Shown here: in pieces, positions 19,567 through 28,618 of the stretch
Layout: every line of letters starts with the position of its first letter
Position numbering within the stretch: the stretch's first letter is position 1
Source: Torulaspora globosa
Taxonomy: Eukaryota > Ascomycota > Saccharomycetes > Saccharomycetales > Saccharomycetaceae
NCBI RefSeq assembly: GCF_014133895.1
Contig: NC_050732.1
Span: 806,001-870,000, forward strand
Direction: 5' to 3'
Length of the DNA: 64,000 nucleotides
Program-made: the position numbers and the translations under genes
The notes under the pieces: model-generated
The model's database searches: none
Told to the model about the DNA's origin: nothing
Seen by the model: the letters and a program-made list of their open reading frames with translations, nothing else

Positions 19567-21453
19567 CTAAAATTGCTTTACGTTGATATTTTCCATCAGA
19601 GAAGCAAGCATGCGTTTCAACCTACGGCTCGCATGCAAGTCAGCAGCCGGGCAATATTGCTCATCACCGGAGGACATATACTTATCGATATGCTTTTGCT
19701 CAAGGGCTATCATCGATCCGACTGTCAAACTAGGCAAGTACTTATCACCAAAAGCCTCTCTGAGGAAAGCTAAATCGATGGTAGTATCGAAAGCATTTGA
19801 TCTATGCTCCAAAAACCAATTTCGGACTTCGTTTACGATCTGCATAACTTTATCGTCACCTCTTTCTTTAGCAACCTTATGTCTTAATAGCTGCTCAATA
19901 CTCACTGGCAAAGCCCAAGAGGATTTTCCTTGGTTGTCAGCATAAAATGATGGCCCCATCATTCTGATAAATTGAAAGAGGAAAAAATAAAGCGAATGGT
20001 GGTCTGCCCCTGCCAGGCACGCCTGCATCATGTAGTAAAAATCCAATGAAGTGAACTTGAATGGTATTTGCTGATTTTGTTCAAGAAACTTGAACAACGT
20101 GTAGGATGAAAAGATAGCAGGATTTCTGACCGAGCAAGCCTTGAATAAACAATGGAAACCAGAATATTTTGAAGTCGAAAGTAGTTTTCCCGAGTCAAGC
20201 AACTGCTGGGCATATCCCACCTCATTTATCAAGTGCTCAAGGATAGATAGCACAAAAGGTAACCTTTTGTTAGCGGCCAGATGCATAAGTATTGTGTTCA
20301 CAGCAAAAGATTTTAACGAAGGGTTGGCATCATCAGGTATCTTATCACGCAAAAATAGTTCCCAGGCCTTGAGGTTCGGTCCAACTGTGGCAAGCTTTTC
20401 TTGAAGGAAGTCTAGATCTTGACTTTCTTTGAACAAATCAATGTTCAGATGCCTCAAATGCTTCATAAACTCTTCCCACGTTAATTGAGATTGAAGTGCT
20501 TTCCACTGCAACAGAGGGCTGGAAACTGCAAGGGTACCTAGAACTTGATATGCGGCATATTTTTCGCAAAGCTCTGCCAGCATGCCGCGATAGTGTGGAT
20601 CCATTTGATAACCCCAGTCTTTCGAGAGTTTCGTGATGAGCCACACGCATGTTTGTTCATCACCATAGATGACAAAGCTCTGTATGATGCCAAAAAATAG
20701 TGGGAAGAAAGCATCAATTTCGTTCGGGCTCAAAGTGATTTTACCAAGGTTTATTTTATTCAATTGAGAAAGGACCTTCGTAAACTGCGAAGAATGGTAG
20801 TAAAAGGCCAGCTCTGTCAGATATTTGAGATTTCCTTGTTCAGTAGGTATAGCGTCCAGAGCTTCGTTGATCAATGCAACGGACTCCGTCCTGGCGATTG
20901 GCATCAGGCAGTTCCTAAACAGTTTGGTTCTCACTTTCAAATCGAAGGAAGCCCTATGGTTCATCGATTTCTTGCAACTGTGCAATAAGTTTAAGGTAAA
21001 TTTTGAGAGGAGTCGTAACTCCTGTGCATCGCAAGTCAGCGAAATCCGGTATAACATACTCGATACTTCGTTGAAAAACTCTACAGGTAGAGCTCCATTG
21101 CAATCTATCGGTTTATTAGCAATATCTAGCCATGATATCCTTGATGATTGAATCTTGCTAATGAGGGCAAAATATGAGGCTCTATTATCAGTCGATCTCA
21201 ATCTTTGCAATGTTTTCAGGACAACAGGAAGGTGAAGTGTCACGGCTTTGCCATTCTTAGAAGGGCCATTTACCACTTTAGCATTCTTCAACCAATTATC
21301 TATCAATGTCTGCGATCCTGCACTGCGTAATATAAGCTTCTCTGCTTTGTGTTTCCCAGTTCCATTGCTATCCACAGGCGCCCTGCTCAACAGGATGTCG
21401 CTAGTCAATTTACCGATCCCAAAAGAAGAGACTCTCTGGGGAACCTTATTCAT
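19567..21453 (-). CDS. MNE1: Mitochondrial COX1 intron splicing factor
   Basis: A 628-residue protein (663 in S. cerevisiae), identified mainly by position between CIN1 and MEK1. In S. cerevisiae Mne1 is a matrix protein needed to splice the COX1 aI5-beta group I intron. The N-terminus (NKVPQRVSSFGIGKL...) is basic and acid-poor, consistent with a mitochondrial presequence. The body is helical with loosely repeating ~35-residue units suggestive of PPR-like repeats. I cannot verify the repeat count by eye. Convergent with CIN1. Confidence 0.82.
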   Translation of the reverse strand: MNKVPQRVSSFGIGKLTSDILLSRAPVDSNGTGKHKAEKLILRSAGSQTLIDNWLKNAKVVNGPSKNGKAVTLHLPVVLKTLQRLRSTDNRASYFALISKIQSSRISWLDIANKPIDCNGALPVEFFNEVSSMLYRISLTCDAQELRLLSKFTLNLLHSCKKSMNHRASFDLKVRTKLFRNCLMPIARTESVALINEALDAIPTEQGNLKYLTELAFYYHSSQFTKVLSQLNKINLGKITLSPNEIDAFFPLFFGIIQSFVIYGDEQTCVWLITKLSKDWGYQMDPHYRGMLAELCEKYAAYQVLGTLAVSSPLLQWKALQSQLTWEEFMKHLRHLNIDLFKESQDLDFLQEKLATVGPNLKAWELFLRDKIPDDANPSLKSFAVNTILMHLAANKRLPFVLSILEHLINEVGYAQQLLDSGKLLSTSKYSGFHCLFKACSVRNPAIFSSYTLFKFLEQNQQIPFKFTSLDFYYMMQACLAGADHHSLYFFLFQFIRMMGPSFYADNQGKSSWALPVSIEQLLRHKVAKERGDDKVMQIVNEVRNWFLEHRSNAFDTTIDLAFLREAFGDKYLPSLTVGSMIALEQKHIDKYMSSGDEQYCPAADLHASRRLKRMLASLMENINVKQF

Positions 21454-21809
21454 GATGAAGGAAGCAGCGTCGCAAAAAATTAGACAAATTGAAACATAAT
21501 AGCCTAGTCATCTATGTGAAGACTTGATGTATCTGAATGGCAAAGCATTGTCAAATCGTTCCATATGACTTTCGTTTCCTACAGCATATGCACGTCTTTC
21601 CTACCATGAATATGTGGCCAGGTCTTCAAAAGGATCAGCTACGGCATCCTGTAACCCACATTCCTCTGTGTCATCAACCGCTAGGATGACCTAGCTAGCA
21701 TTACCATACCGATTTCTCAGTTTTCAATCCCCCATCGGCAGACCTCGGCGAAAGCCATCGAAACAATTGACGCTTCATTTTTGGACAAGTTGCCAAGAGC
21801 ATTCTCAAA
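21454..21809. other. MNE1 upstream / MEK1 downstream spacer
   Basis: 356 bp between two minus-strand genes; it contains the MNE1 promoter and the MEK1 3' UTR. No specific motif recognised. Confidence 0.4.
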
Positions 21810-23404
21810 CTATATGCCTGGTCTGTGCTTTTTCTTTCGTGGACCAGTATGATCCATTGCAACGCTTTTTGGTAGCTTGCGCTTCCATTCGATCGTGCAG
21901 TCGAGACTGACATCACTCTTTGGAACGCTTTCATCTAGTTCACGCACTTTCTTTGAAGTCTCAATCGAATTAAGGATCTTCTTAGAGTATAATTTTTCGA
22001 GTTGTTGAACGTGTTTTGAGATCCAGGGGTGACGAAGGCTTTCGTCACAGTCCAGTCTCTTGTTAGCGTCTACTTCAAGCAGCTTGCGAACGAAATTTTT
22101 GGCGCTTTCGGCCACAGCACTCCATTGCTTAGCTGTGAAGTTGAGTCTGCCAATTTTAGCGTTTTGGATGATGCTTCTTTCGGTGCCATCGCCATAGAAC
22201 GGTGAAATACCCGTCAACATTATATGAGCGATGACACCAAGAGACCAAAGGTCACATTTTTTGTCATATCCCTTCTGCTCTAAAGTTGCAGCACGACTGA
22301 AGCACTGATATGCTTCACGATTGGCTTTAAATCCAACTTCAGGTGCACAATATTCAGGCGTTCCGACTACGGTATGCATTCTGGTCTTTGCTGTCGACAA
22401 GTCCTTAGCGATTCCGAAATCGGCTAGCACAATTCTCGTGCAGGGTTCTGGTGCACAAAGCAGGATATTGTCCAGTTTCAAATCACGATGGACAATTCCC
22501 TTATCGTGCAGATATTTCAAAGCATGCAAAATCTGGTATACGATTATGAGAGATTCGGTTTCTGAGATCGATGCCAGGCAATCCCCTTTGGCCAAATACG
22601 AGAACAAGTCTCCTCCTGGTAGCAAATCTTGGAAAATATATAGGTTATCCTTTTGGTCACAATATGTGTGATGCACTTGGATGATGTTAGGCTGCCATTA
22701 ACAAATATGTTAGTATCTATTCCCACTTCTCTGTCAGTGTTCATGCGCGAAAATGTGTCTGAACATACATGATTCAATTTGAGGAGAATCTTGGCCTCTT
22801 TATCCAATTTATTGGGTTTCAGCTTGATGATTTTGACGGCGTAGTTTTCCGGCGAGTGCTGAGGAATCAAACTCGTCCTCTCCTGAACGTTTTTGGAATT
22901 CCTATACGCCACCAGAACATGTCCAAAAGTCCCGTTTCCTATAACTCTTGAAGTCACCTCCCAGTCGTTCACTCTTCTCTGAAACCCCATCTGCTCGATA
23001 AGCTGCGGATTAGCCGCCTGTCCCAACCCTGAAAACCTGAAAACCTTCCCAACCCGGTCATGGAGAGATATGAGGTCCCCATCCTGTAGTAGATACGCGC
23101 TATTCCTCTTTAGCAGGGATCCGTTCATGTAGGTGCCATTCAGCGAGCAATCCTTAACGTAGCACATTGGCGAGCTTTCTTCATCGAAAAGAATCGCCCA
23201 AAAAACACAATGAATCGAAGATATTGCAGGATCCTGAAGCACCAAGTCACATTCTTTCTCATTGCGTCCCAGTTTCAGCATTCTGTGTTTGCATATCGCC
23301 AGCCGCCGAGGATAGCCGCCGAGGGTCATGCTAGTCATAGTTTCATCCGAGTCATCGTCGCTCCCGCCAATCATCTCCAGATATCCCAGCATAGTCTCGC
23401 TCAT
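21810..23404 (-). CDS. MEK1: Meiosis-specific FHA-domain protein kinase, one intron
   Basis: Two exons: 23404-22769 (212 codons) and 22691-21810 (293 codons plus TAG), encoding 505 residues (497 in S. cerevisiae). Mek1 is the Rad53/CHK2-family kinase that, with Red1 and Hop1, blocks sister-chromatid repair in meiosis. Exon 1 has the FHA domain (MLKLGRN, SSIHCVFW, CSLNGTYMNG) and the kinase N-lobe (glycine loop IGNGTFGHV, Lys in YAVKIIKL). Exon 2 has HRDLKLDNILL, DFG and GTPEYCAPEV. Splicing joins LLKLNH to PNIIQVHHTY and restores the kinase fold without gap. I know of no intron in the S. cerevisiae gene. Upstream and downstream neighbours match YOR350C-YOR352W. Confidence 0.92.
22692..22768 (-). 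other. Spliceosomal intron of MEK1
   Basis: A 77-nt phase-0 intron: 5' splice site GTATGT (22768-22763), perfect branch point TACTAAC (22715-22709) and 3' splice site CAG ending at 22692, 18 nt past the branch A. Its length is not a multiple of three, so retention shifts the frame and ends translation at 22544-22546. Confidence 0.93.
23301..23322 (+). promoter_or_regulatory. Tandem URS1-like (Ume6) sites inside MEK1 exon 1
   Basis: TAGCCGCCGA at 23313-23322 matches the URS1 consensus exactly, and AGCCGCCGA at 23301-23309 is a near copy 12 bp away. They fall 83-104 bp inside the MEK1 coding region. URS1 is the Ume6-binding element of early meiotic genes. Since the bases also encode part of GGYPRRLA, chance cannot be excluded. 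Confidence 0.4.
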
Positions 23405-23950
23405 CCCTTCGATGGCAACAACAACCTCTCGCCGTCTCTTTCAGCTGTTTCCCCTACGAGCATAAAGTTAAGCTGTTAAAGGAACAAAACAATCCCCAGA
23501 GTGCGCTTATAACCTCTACTACAACAAAAGAATACAAAGAGAGCTGAGAAACACAGAGCAGGAGCAATTGGATCAACGCTTAATACCTGCGTATTGTAAG
23601 TTCACGCTGCTTTCCTCGTTAACGGCTCATCGGCGCTGAAAAGATCTCGAAATCTCCATAATTGACGATAATACCACTCTTATCGTCCAACCGACGGTAT
23701 TAACGCCATAACTACCGTTGAATGGCTCATACCAGGGTTTACGAGTCCAAACAACCACGCAATATTGGACCTTTTGGCCAAGTTACTGTGCATGGAAAGT
23801 ATGTCACGTGGACAGGTGTTAGAACTTAAGGCTTGAAGGGGAGCACTGAGATGTAGAGGGCTTGAACGATGGACTGACATAGCCTAGTGATCGGCTGGTG
23901 GATTAAGAGGGTTTTGGAAGTCGGGAAAGTCCCTTTCAGTTTGCTGAACA
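23405..23950. promoter_or_regulatory. MEK1-TFB6 divergent intergenic region
   Basis: 546 bp. A GTCACGTG element (CACGTG at 23805-23810) lies ~140 bp before TFB6 and fits Cbf1-type sites. It lacks the AT-rich segment and downstream motif needed for a point centromere. Confidence 0.5.
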
Positions 23951-24886
23951 ATGTCAGGACCCGCCACTCCGCTTCATGCAAAACCAAACGAACAGATAGA
24001 CCTGGACAATGTACGGAAGCTTGACAAGCATGACATTGATGATTTAGATCTGAATCCGGAACTGGAAGGCTCAGCCAGTATTAGCAATTTTGAGGATGAC
24101 TCATTGGGCCATGAAAATAAGGCTAGATCCAAGAGAAGGATGTTTGATCCAGCGGATAATGACACGCAAATGTATGACGAAATTGACGATTTCCAGCCAA
24201 GAGTCAGTGTGGATTCCCCGTTTTCCTCTGGAACAGTGCTAAACAAGCTGAGCAAATCCTCTGATGCTCCTGTGAATTCCGGAAGGCGGCTCTCGCTATC
24301 TCAACAATCCAAGTTTATATTGTACTGCGACGACAGATTGATGGAGATCCAAAGGAAATATGTCCAGTCTCGTGGTCTTAATACGCAAAGTGGTTATTCC
24401 GGCCTGTCACCTCTGCTGCAGGACTTGAAATCGCTGGTTGACTTCATATGGTATTCTATCGAAGGTGTGCCGAACACTGACTATCTCTTGCGTGGGGATT
24501 CATCAGTTGCCGAGGAAAGCGAGTCACAAGCGATCGACAATTCCACTTACTTTGGACAAAGTGCGTATCTCATTCGAATTGCAGATGACCTGCTGGACTA
24601 CGTTGACAAGTTTGACGTCCGGTCTCTACCCACTGAACAACAGACTAGCACGCTCTCCAAGCTATTCAAATTGCTTCTCATACTCGACAGGGTATTCGCC
24701 AGACTTCTTACCGGCCGCACACCGGGGGGATCCAAGATGACTGGGACCGACGCGGTACGATTAACTGGCATCGCAGAGAGAACAAGAACCAAGATGCCAC
24801 GTTTTTTAGAACACAATGATATCCACGGGTATCACTACGAAGTAAGCAAGATTTATGAAGAAACTTTAGAAAGCTGTGGTAACTAG
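23951..24886 (+). CDS. TFB6: TFIIH subunit Tfb6
   Basis: A 311-residue protein, assigned to TFB6 (YOR352W, 343 residues) by position between MEK1 and SOG2 and by general character. In S. cerevisiae Tfb6 promotes release of the Ssl2 helicase from TFIIH after initiation. The N-terminal third is acidic and disordered (DIDDLDLNPELEGSAS, RSKRRMFDPADND). The C-terminal two thirds are helical, with leucine-rich stretches (LIRIADDLLDYVDKF, LFKLLLILDRVFARLL). No enzymatic motif. Moderately sure, as sequence conservation in this family is low. Confidence 0.82.
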   Translation: MSGPATPLHAKPNEQIDLDNVRKLDKHDIDDLDLNPELEGSASISNFEDDSLGHENKARSKRRMFDPADNDTQMYDEIDDFQPRVSVDSPFSSGTVLNKLSKSSDAPVNSGRRLSLSQQSKFILYCDDRLMEIQRKYVQSRGLNTQSGYSGLSPLLQDLKSLVDFIWYSIEGVPNTDYLLRGDSSVAEESESQAIDNSTYFGQSAYLIRIADDLLDYVDKFDVRSLPTEQQTSTLSKLFKLLLILDRVFARLLTGRTPGGSKMTGTDAVRLTGIAERTRTKMPRFLEHNDIHGYHYEVSKIYEETLESCGN

Positions 24887-24983
24887 ACCATGTGTTAATT
24901 GTCAAGGAAAATGCTGTATGTACGCGAATATTTAGTGTGAGTCTTGAGGGAGCATCAAGGTTCATGCATCCAGGGTCGATTGG

Positions 24984-27479
24984 CTATCCCGCGAAGTTGT
25001 CAAGCGGATTCGCTACTTGAGAATGAGCAGGTGTAATTTGGGGCGTCGTGATAGAAGTATAGAACTTCTCGTCGTTTTCTTCCCCAGTGCTGCTTGTCTG
25101 ATGATTTGACACTGCATGCGAGTATCCATGTGATGGGTTTTGCGAGCTGTTCTGTATTTGATTCTGCGCAGTTAGTACTGAGACACCTTTGTATGAGCTC
25201 AACTCTAGAATTACGGTCACATCTTTCGTAATCTTAGCCAAGGTGGCCAGGTTTGGCCTGATCTCATTCAACCCGGGCATATCTGTCATAACAACTTTAG
25301 TATTCGCTAAAATGGAAATGATCGATTTTAAGAAAGCATTGATGTTCTCCCAGGTTTTGACCTTTTCACTGGTGGTCAACAACTTTTCAGAAATATCTGC
25401 TTCTGAGGTAAGTAGCTGTAGACGCTCATTTAGAATCTTGGATAACTCCATTGCCTGACAACAAGTATCAGTCAAATCGCGAATTTTAGTTAAGAGGACA
25501 TCAGTTAATTCCTGTTGCCCTGTGGTACTTGCCATAGCAGCTTTTGAGATCTCTGATGTTAATCGTTCATAAACAACGTTGACCATGCCAATTACCGTGT
25601 TTAACGTTTGATATAACTGAGGATCAACGCTCGATCCACCAGAGGACGTCAACAAAGGACCAGCATCACCATCAACCCCATCACGGCCACTGGGGACCTG
25701 AGGCTCGGTGACCTTTCGAGATCGTGGAGAATTGGTGTGATGCTGTCGAGGTGAGCTGTCCGATTGCCTTGATTCGTTAGAATGATATGGCACATTATGC
25801 ATAAGCGTATTATTAGATGGAGGAGTGATGACGGCTGCACTCTGAACAGGCTTAGCTTGAATAGGAGAATGACCATTTGGGGGCGGAGAGAGCATTGCAT
25901 TGCCGCTGTGACCACCTGCATTATGCAGAGAATTTTCCATCGACGGCTGAACAGCATTCAAACCAAGCGCGACCGGCGCCGCCCTTGATTGAAGGGTGTT
26001 ACTTCTCGTTCGAGGGAGGTATAATGCAGAAGCGCCTGCCGATGTGTTCGATGATGATAGGTTAATAGCCGAGTGTGCTCGTGCTAAATGTCGGTTTCTG
26101 GCTTTCCTGGCCTCTCCAGCATCAATGAAGCACCAAGCGTTGTAAATTTCAGTGTATGAGCACACAAGCGTCATGTAAAACATTCTGATGAAGCAAAGAT
26201 CATCAGCTCCGAAAAAAGCTTTGAAATTCTTCCTTAACTGACCGATTATCAGCTTGAAAATCGCAATAATAGTCATACAGAGCTTGATGAGAGCTCCGTC
26301 GTGGGAGTTCTTCTCATTTTCGGCCTGCTCCAGTACCCCGACCAGATTGTCGATGTGTGATCTTACTGAATACAAAAGAGACACAACATTGACAGCGACG
26401 GCTTTTTCCTTGCAAAAGGATGCAATTTTTCTTACATTTTGCTGGCACTCCGTAAAGCTGAAGAGCAGCTTACGACAAGCGACCACTAATTCGTCATGAG
26501 AAACTTTATGTTGTTCGTTATTTGATGCCTCTTCCGGAAGAATGGACAGCCTTTTAAAGTAATCATTAAATTTGGAGTGATTGTAAAGGTCATTATTCGT
26601 AGTCTCAGCAGTTGAGTAACTGCTGTCAGCCTCGGAATTGGGCATTTGAATCGGCACAGGGGATGAAGCTGCCGAGCCAACGGAGTCAACGCTTCCTGGG
26701 GAGGGGGTGTTAATGTATCCCATACGCTTTGCGGCTTTACTCATCTTAGAATCGTGGTGGCTCTCAGAGGCCGGCAATGAATGATCTTCCAGATACCTTC
26801 GAAGGGCTATAAGCCAATATTCTTCTTTGACCATACTTGATGTCATTGGCGTATACGAACGTACTGCCTCGAGCTCTTCCTGATTGATGGGGTTGCCAAG
26901 TATCTCTAGCACTCGCAGATTCTCAAATTTCACAATAGACTTCAAGCCCCAGATCGAGCTTACATTGTTATTTTTCAACGAAAGGACTTTCAACTGCTGC
27001 GACCACAACGTCGATATCTCCTGCGGTAGGCATTCGATATTATTGTAGGAAAGATCAAGAATCTCAAGCTTTGGGCATTGCATAAGAACAGGCGGTATCT
27101 CCTGCAAAATGTTATTATCCAAATCCAAATATCTCAAACTTTTCAAAGTACAGAAATTAGAAGGCAGGTGCAGTAGTAAATTCTTCCGGAGCGATAGTCG
27201 CTCTACATTTCTGAGTAGTTCCACATCTGGCTCTGGTATACTTGTAATATTCAAACCAATCAATTTCACTGTGGACCCACTCGGATCCTGCTGTGACAAT
27301 CTCTTTGAGATAACATCACGCAACGCACGCTCCTTTGGTGGCTTGCTGCTTGTCGTCGCCACCCCGTCCAGGGGAACTAAAGCCGATTTTGCTGGTACAA
27401 CACCCTGGTTTTGATTCTCAGCTACAATTGGATTCATCGACGACATCAGCGCACTAGCAGCTGCCCCATTGAGTGACAT
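24984..27479 (-). CDS. SOG2: Leucine-rich-repeat protein of the RAM signalling network
   Basis: 831 residues (791 in S. cerevisiae). Sog2 works with Kic1, Hym1, Tao3, Mob2 and Cbk1 in the RAM pathway controlling polarised growth and Ace2-dependent daughter-cell separation. An N-terminal basic/disordered part is followed by about five LRR units (residues ~80-210; LSLRKNLLLHLP, LDLDNNILQEIPPVL, LDLSYNNIECLP, LSLKNNNVSSI, LEILGNPIN). A helical Sog2-type C-terminal domain is interrupted by a long Ser/Asn/Pro-rich linker (~510-640). The ATG at 27479 is used: the frame upstream begins only with a non-ATG codon. It diverges from CYC3. Confidence 0.93.
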   Translation of the reverse strand: MSLNGAAASALMSSMNPIVAENQNQGVVPAKSALVPLDGVATTSSKPPKERALRDVISKRLSQQDPSGSTVKLIGLNITSIPEPDVELLRNVERLSLRKNLLLHLPSNFCTLKSLRYLDLDNNILQEIPPVLMQCPKLEILDLSYNNIECLPQEISTLWSQQLKVLSLKNNNVSSIWGLKSIVKFENLRVLEILGNPINQEELEAVRSYTPMTSSMVKEEYWLIALRRYLEDHSLPASESHHDSKMSKAAKRMGYINTPSPGSVDSVGSAASSPVPIQMPNSEADSSYSTAETTNNDLYNHSKFNDYFKRLSILPEEASNNEQHKVSHDELVVACRKLLFSFTECQQNVRKIASFCKEKAVAVNVVSLLYSVRSHIDNLVGVLEQAENEKNSHDGALIKLCMTIIAIFKLIIGQLRKNFKAFFGADDLCFIRMFYMTLVCSYTEIYNAWCFIDAGEARKARNRHLARAHSAINLSSSNTSAGASALYLPRTRSNTLQSRAAPVALGLNAVQPSMENSLHNAGGHSGNAMLSPPPNGHSPIQAKPVQSAAVITPPSNNTLMHNVPYHSNESRQSDSSPRQHHTNSPRSRKVTEPQVPSGRDGVDGDAGPLLTSSGGSSVDPQLYQTLNTVIGMVNVVYERLTSEISKAAMASTTGQQELTDVLLTKIRDLTDTCCQAMELSKILNERLQLLTSEADISEKLLTTSEKVKTWENINAFLKSIISILANTKVVMTDMPGLNEIRPNLATLAKITKDVTVILELSSYKGVSVLTAQNQIQNSSQNPSHGYSHAVSNHQTSSTGEENDEKFYTSITTPQITPAHSQVANPLDNFAG

Positions 27480-27668
27480 AGATGCTAAATATCGATTAAA
27501 GTTATAGTACTTGTGCTCCAGGTCTTTTATCAATCTGGTTCAAGTCCGGGTAGCGACGCCGCTAAATGTAAAGCTTGGCAATGTTAAGCTTAGTTGAACC
27601 GATAAGAGTGTAATAGAACTCAAGGCGTCATCTCGGTAGGAGTTTCATATCATACAGCTAGGTGTATC

Positions 27669-28481
27669 ATGGGTTGGTTTTGGGCAAGTACTGCTGCTAA
27701 TAGGCCACAAGCGGGAGCCGCTGAGGATCGTGAAAGCCTTTCGACATGTCCTGTACAATACAAAAAGTCATCGGACCGGTCGGAATGTCCAGTAATGCAC
27801 GGCTCTGAATCCGGCAGGGAGCTCAATCCTTTGAATAACATGCCTGCTTTCATATCAGCCAAGAAGCAGCCCGGACAGAAGTTGAATCTGCCAACGGATC
27901 GAACCGTTTCGAGTATACCCAAGGGCGAAGAAGGGGACGCGAACTGGGAATATCCATCCCCTCAGCAAATGTACAATGCTATGGTACGGAAAGGTAAAAT
28001 TGATCCAAACACTGGAGAAGAGATCCCGGAAGATGCGGTCGAATCGATGGTGTTCGTTCACAACTTTCTGAATGAGGGATGTTGGCAAGAAGTTTTACAG
28101 TGGGAACAACCATACACAGAGCAGACACAGGTTCCTCCTAAGCTGCTAAAATTTATGGGTAAGCCTGATGAGCTCTCGCCCCGTGCAAGATTCTACCAAG
28201 CGCTTGGCCAGATCTTTCCGAAGCATTTTTCGCGTGAAGCGCCCTTCGATAGGCACGATTGGACAGTGCTGAGAGCTGATCCAATGTCCGCAGATCCAGA
28301 ATTTCCTGGTTTTAGGAAGGTGCGCTATGTCATTGACTTCTATGGTGGACCAGATGACGAAGACGGGCTACCAACGTTCAACTTGGACGTTCGACCAGCG
28401 TTAGACAACTTTTCCAACGCGAGAGATAGGTTTGTTCATTACACAAAGCCTATATTTGAGGAATATTTTGGCAGGAAATAG
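27669..28481 (+). CDS. CYC3: Holocytochrome c synthase (cytochrome c heme lyase)
   Basis: 270 residues (269 in S. cerevisiae). The enzyme attaches heme to the CXXCH cysteines of cytochrome c in the mitochondrial intermembrane space. Two heme-binding CP motifs, CPVQ (~31) and CPVM (~45), lie in the N-terminal part. The conserved domain runs from NWEYPSPQQMYNAM through MVFVHNFLNEGCW (with the key His) to FDRHDWTVLR and VRYVIDFYGG. I call CYC3 rather than CYT2 (cytochrome c1 lyase) because of its place among CDC19-CLN3 region genes. 189 bp separate it from divergent SOG2. Confidence 0.93.
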   Translation: MGWFWASTAANRPQAGAAEDRESLSTCPVQYKKSSDRSECPVMHGSESGRELNPLNNMPAFISAKKQPGQKLNLPTDRTVSSIPKGEEGDANWEYPSPQQMYNAMVRKGKIDPNTGEEIPEDAVESMVFVHNFLNEGCWQEVLQWEQPYTEQTQVPPKLLKFMGKPDELSPRARFYQALGQIFPKHFSREAPFDRHDWTVLRADPMSADPEFPGFRKVRYVIDFYGGPDDEDGLPTFNLDVRPALDNFSNARDRFVHYTKPIFEEYFGRK

Positions 28482-28618
28482 CCTATACCACCGAAGCAGC
28501 CTTCATATTCTTCCCATTATTCTCGCTTGCTTGAAATGTGCTTATTGTTTTCCAATCAGTAGTATTGCATTAATACATTCTCTATGTACATGGTGAGACA
28601 TTATTATTGTTTGATTGC

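Noticed and set aside
23800..23815. GTCACGTG as centromere element CDEI
   Set aside because: No ~80-bp very AT-rich CDEII and no CDEIII (TTTCCGAA core) nearby; better read as a Cbf1/E-box site. The same applies to 30697 and 44711.
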